The translations under genes were made by a program, and so were the position numbers. The notes below the pieces were generated by a model. It saw only the letters and a program-made list of their open reading frames with translations, ran no database searches and was not told where the DNA came from. From Clostridiales bacterium (GTDB lineage Bacteria; Bacillota; Clostridia; Christensenellales; Pumilibacteraceae), in assembly GCA_029055565.1 (NCBI GenBank), contig JAIDCZ010000018.1, positions 1-35,491 on the forward strand: a DNA stretch of 35,491 nt. Direction: 5' to 3'. The stretch's first letter is position 1. Each line of letters opens with the position of its first letter. Of this stretch, positions 35,082 through 35,491 are shown piece after piece.

Positions 35082-35213
35082 GAAAAATGTTTGGCACTAT
35101 GGCGGGTGCTTGATATATAACAAGTGCGCCGCTGAAAATAAATGAAGTCGTAAACTAATGAAGGAATGAATACGGCGCAAACGCCTAAGAAGCGACGCGC
35201 TGAAAAAACTTTT

Positions 35214-35287
35214 AATTAGCGCAAGCGACTTTATTAACGAAGTGACTTCGTTTTTCATGCCGCGTTAGCGGCGCTTCATTGCAAAAA
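35214..35287. repeat. AATTAGCGCAAGCG-type palindromic element, copy 2
   Basis: It opens AATTAGCGCAAGCG (35214-35227) and closes GGCGCTTCATTGCAAAA, like copy 1 at 32518, but the interior differs. It holds AACGAAG/CTTCGTT followed by TTT, and GCCGC/GCGGC. The rest of the 35082-35359 gap shows no gene. Confidence 0.6.
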
Positions 35288-35359
35288 CGGTTGTCAAATT
35301 TGCTCCGTCTTGCCGGTATTCTTGGGGATTTTCCTTATTTATAATGATCGATTAGTTTA

Positions 35360-35491
35360 TCAGTACATTGTTTCAAGTTCGTGCTGAATTTCCTCGGCGC
35401 GTGCAATTTGTTCGTTGAGTTTCCATTTGCCGATATTCTTTCCGTTCCTCAAAAACATTGAGCCGCATTGATGAAAATAGAATTCAATATT
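35360..35491 (-). CDS. C-terminal fragment of an unrecognised protein, start off the window
   Basis: An open frame enters at the right edge and runs 43 residues to TGA at 35362-35360. The fragment includes F-Y-F-H-Q-C-G-S-M-F-L-R-N-G-K-N-I-G-K-W-K and a charged helical end, E-E-I-Q-H-E-L-E-T-M-Y. The mix of residues looks coding, but there is too little to name a family. Confidence 0.5.
   Translation of the reverse strand, partial: NIEFYFHQCGSMFLRNGKNIGKWKLNEQIARAEEIQHELETMY

Overview
The window reads as chromosome from an uncultured, probably gut-dwelling, member of the Clostridia (Firmicutes). This rests on the DnaD/DnaI-type helicase-loader pair, strong GGAGG ribosome sites, sigma-A promoters of the TTGxxx-N17-TATAAT type, lipoboxes, a GGGtGRT/NifU-like gene pair, a DUF6273 lipoprotein and a giant MBG-like surface protein. 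The assignment below class level is inference. No rRNA, tRNA, CRISPR array or transposase was seen.

Layout. 1-2400: a surface lipoprotein with a thioredoxin domain, cut by the left edge. 2398-2758: intergenic hairpin repeats. 2810-4264: MATE efflux pump. 4523-6228: two-gene minus operon, NifU-like scaffold then GGGtGRT protein. 6552-7571: membrane-anchored propeller-like protein. 7725-11659: sbcD-sbcC. 11754-14062: dnaD-like and dnaI/dnaC-like genes, divergent from sbcDC, with promoters meeting in one palindromic -10 box. 14308-16251: DUF6273 lipoprotein. 16421-31971: the dominant feature, a 4,664-residue surface protein translationally coupled to a 518-residue membrane protein with a duplicated cytosolic domain. 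32108-32338: small coiled-coil protein. 32656-35491: a more AT-rich accessory tail with a membrane-tethered DUF1963 protein, a miniature pyroglutamyl-peptidase-like protein, a probably leaderless gene and a truncated gene.

The gaps are filled with families of palindromic elements that keep their ends and vary inside. Eleven promoters can be placed by sequence, which fixes most start codons.

The best candidate for something undescribed is the giant protein and its coupled partner. The giant has one C-terminal membrane helix and a lysine/alanine-rich, histone-H1-like cytoplasmic tail. The partner has one N-terminal membrane helix and a cytoplasmic part with very acidic linkers and two copies of a domain of about 150 residues that I cannot assign. 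I infer an envelope-spanning complex; nothing in the sequence proves it.
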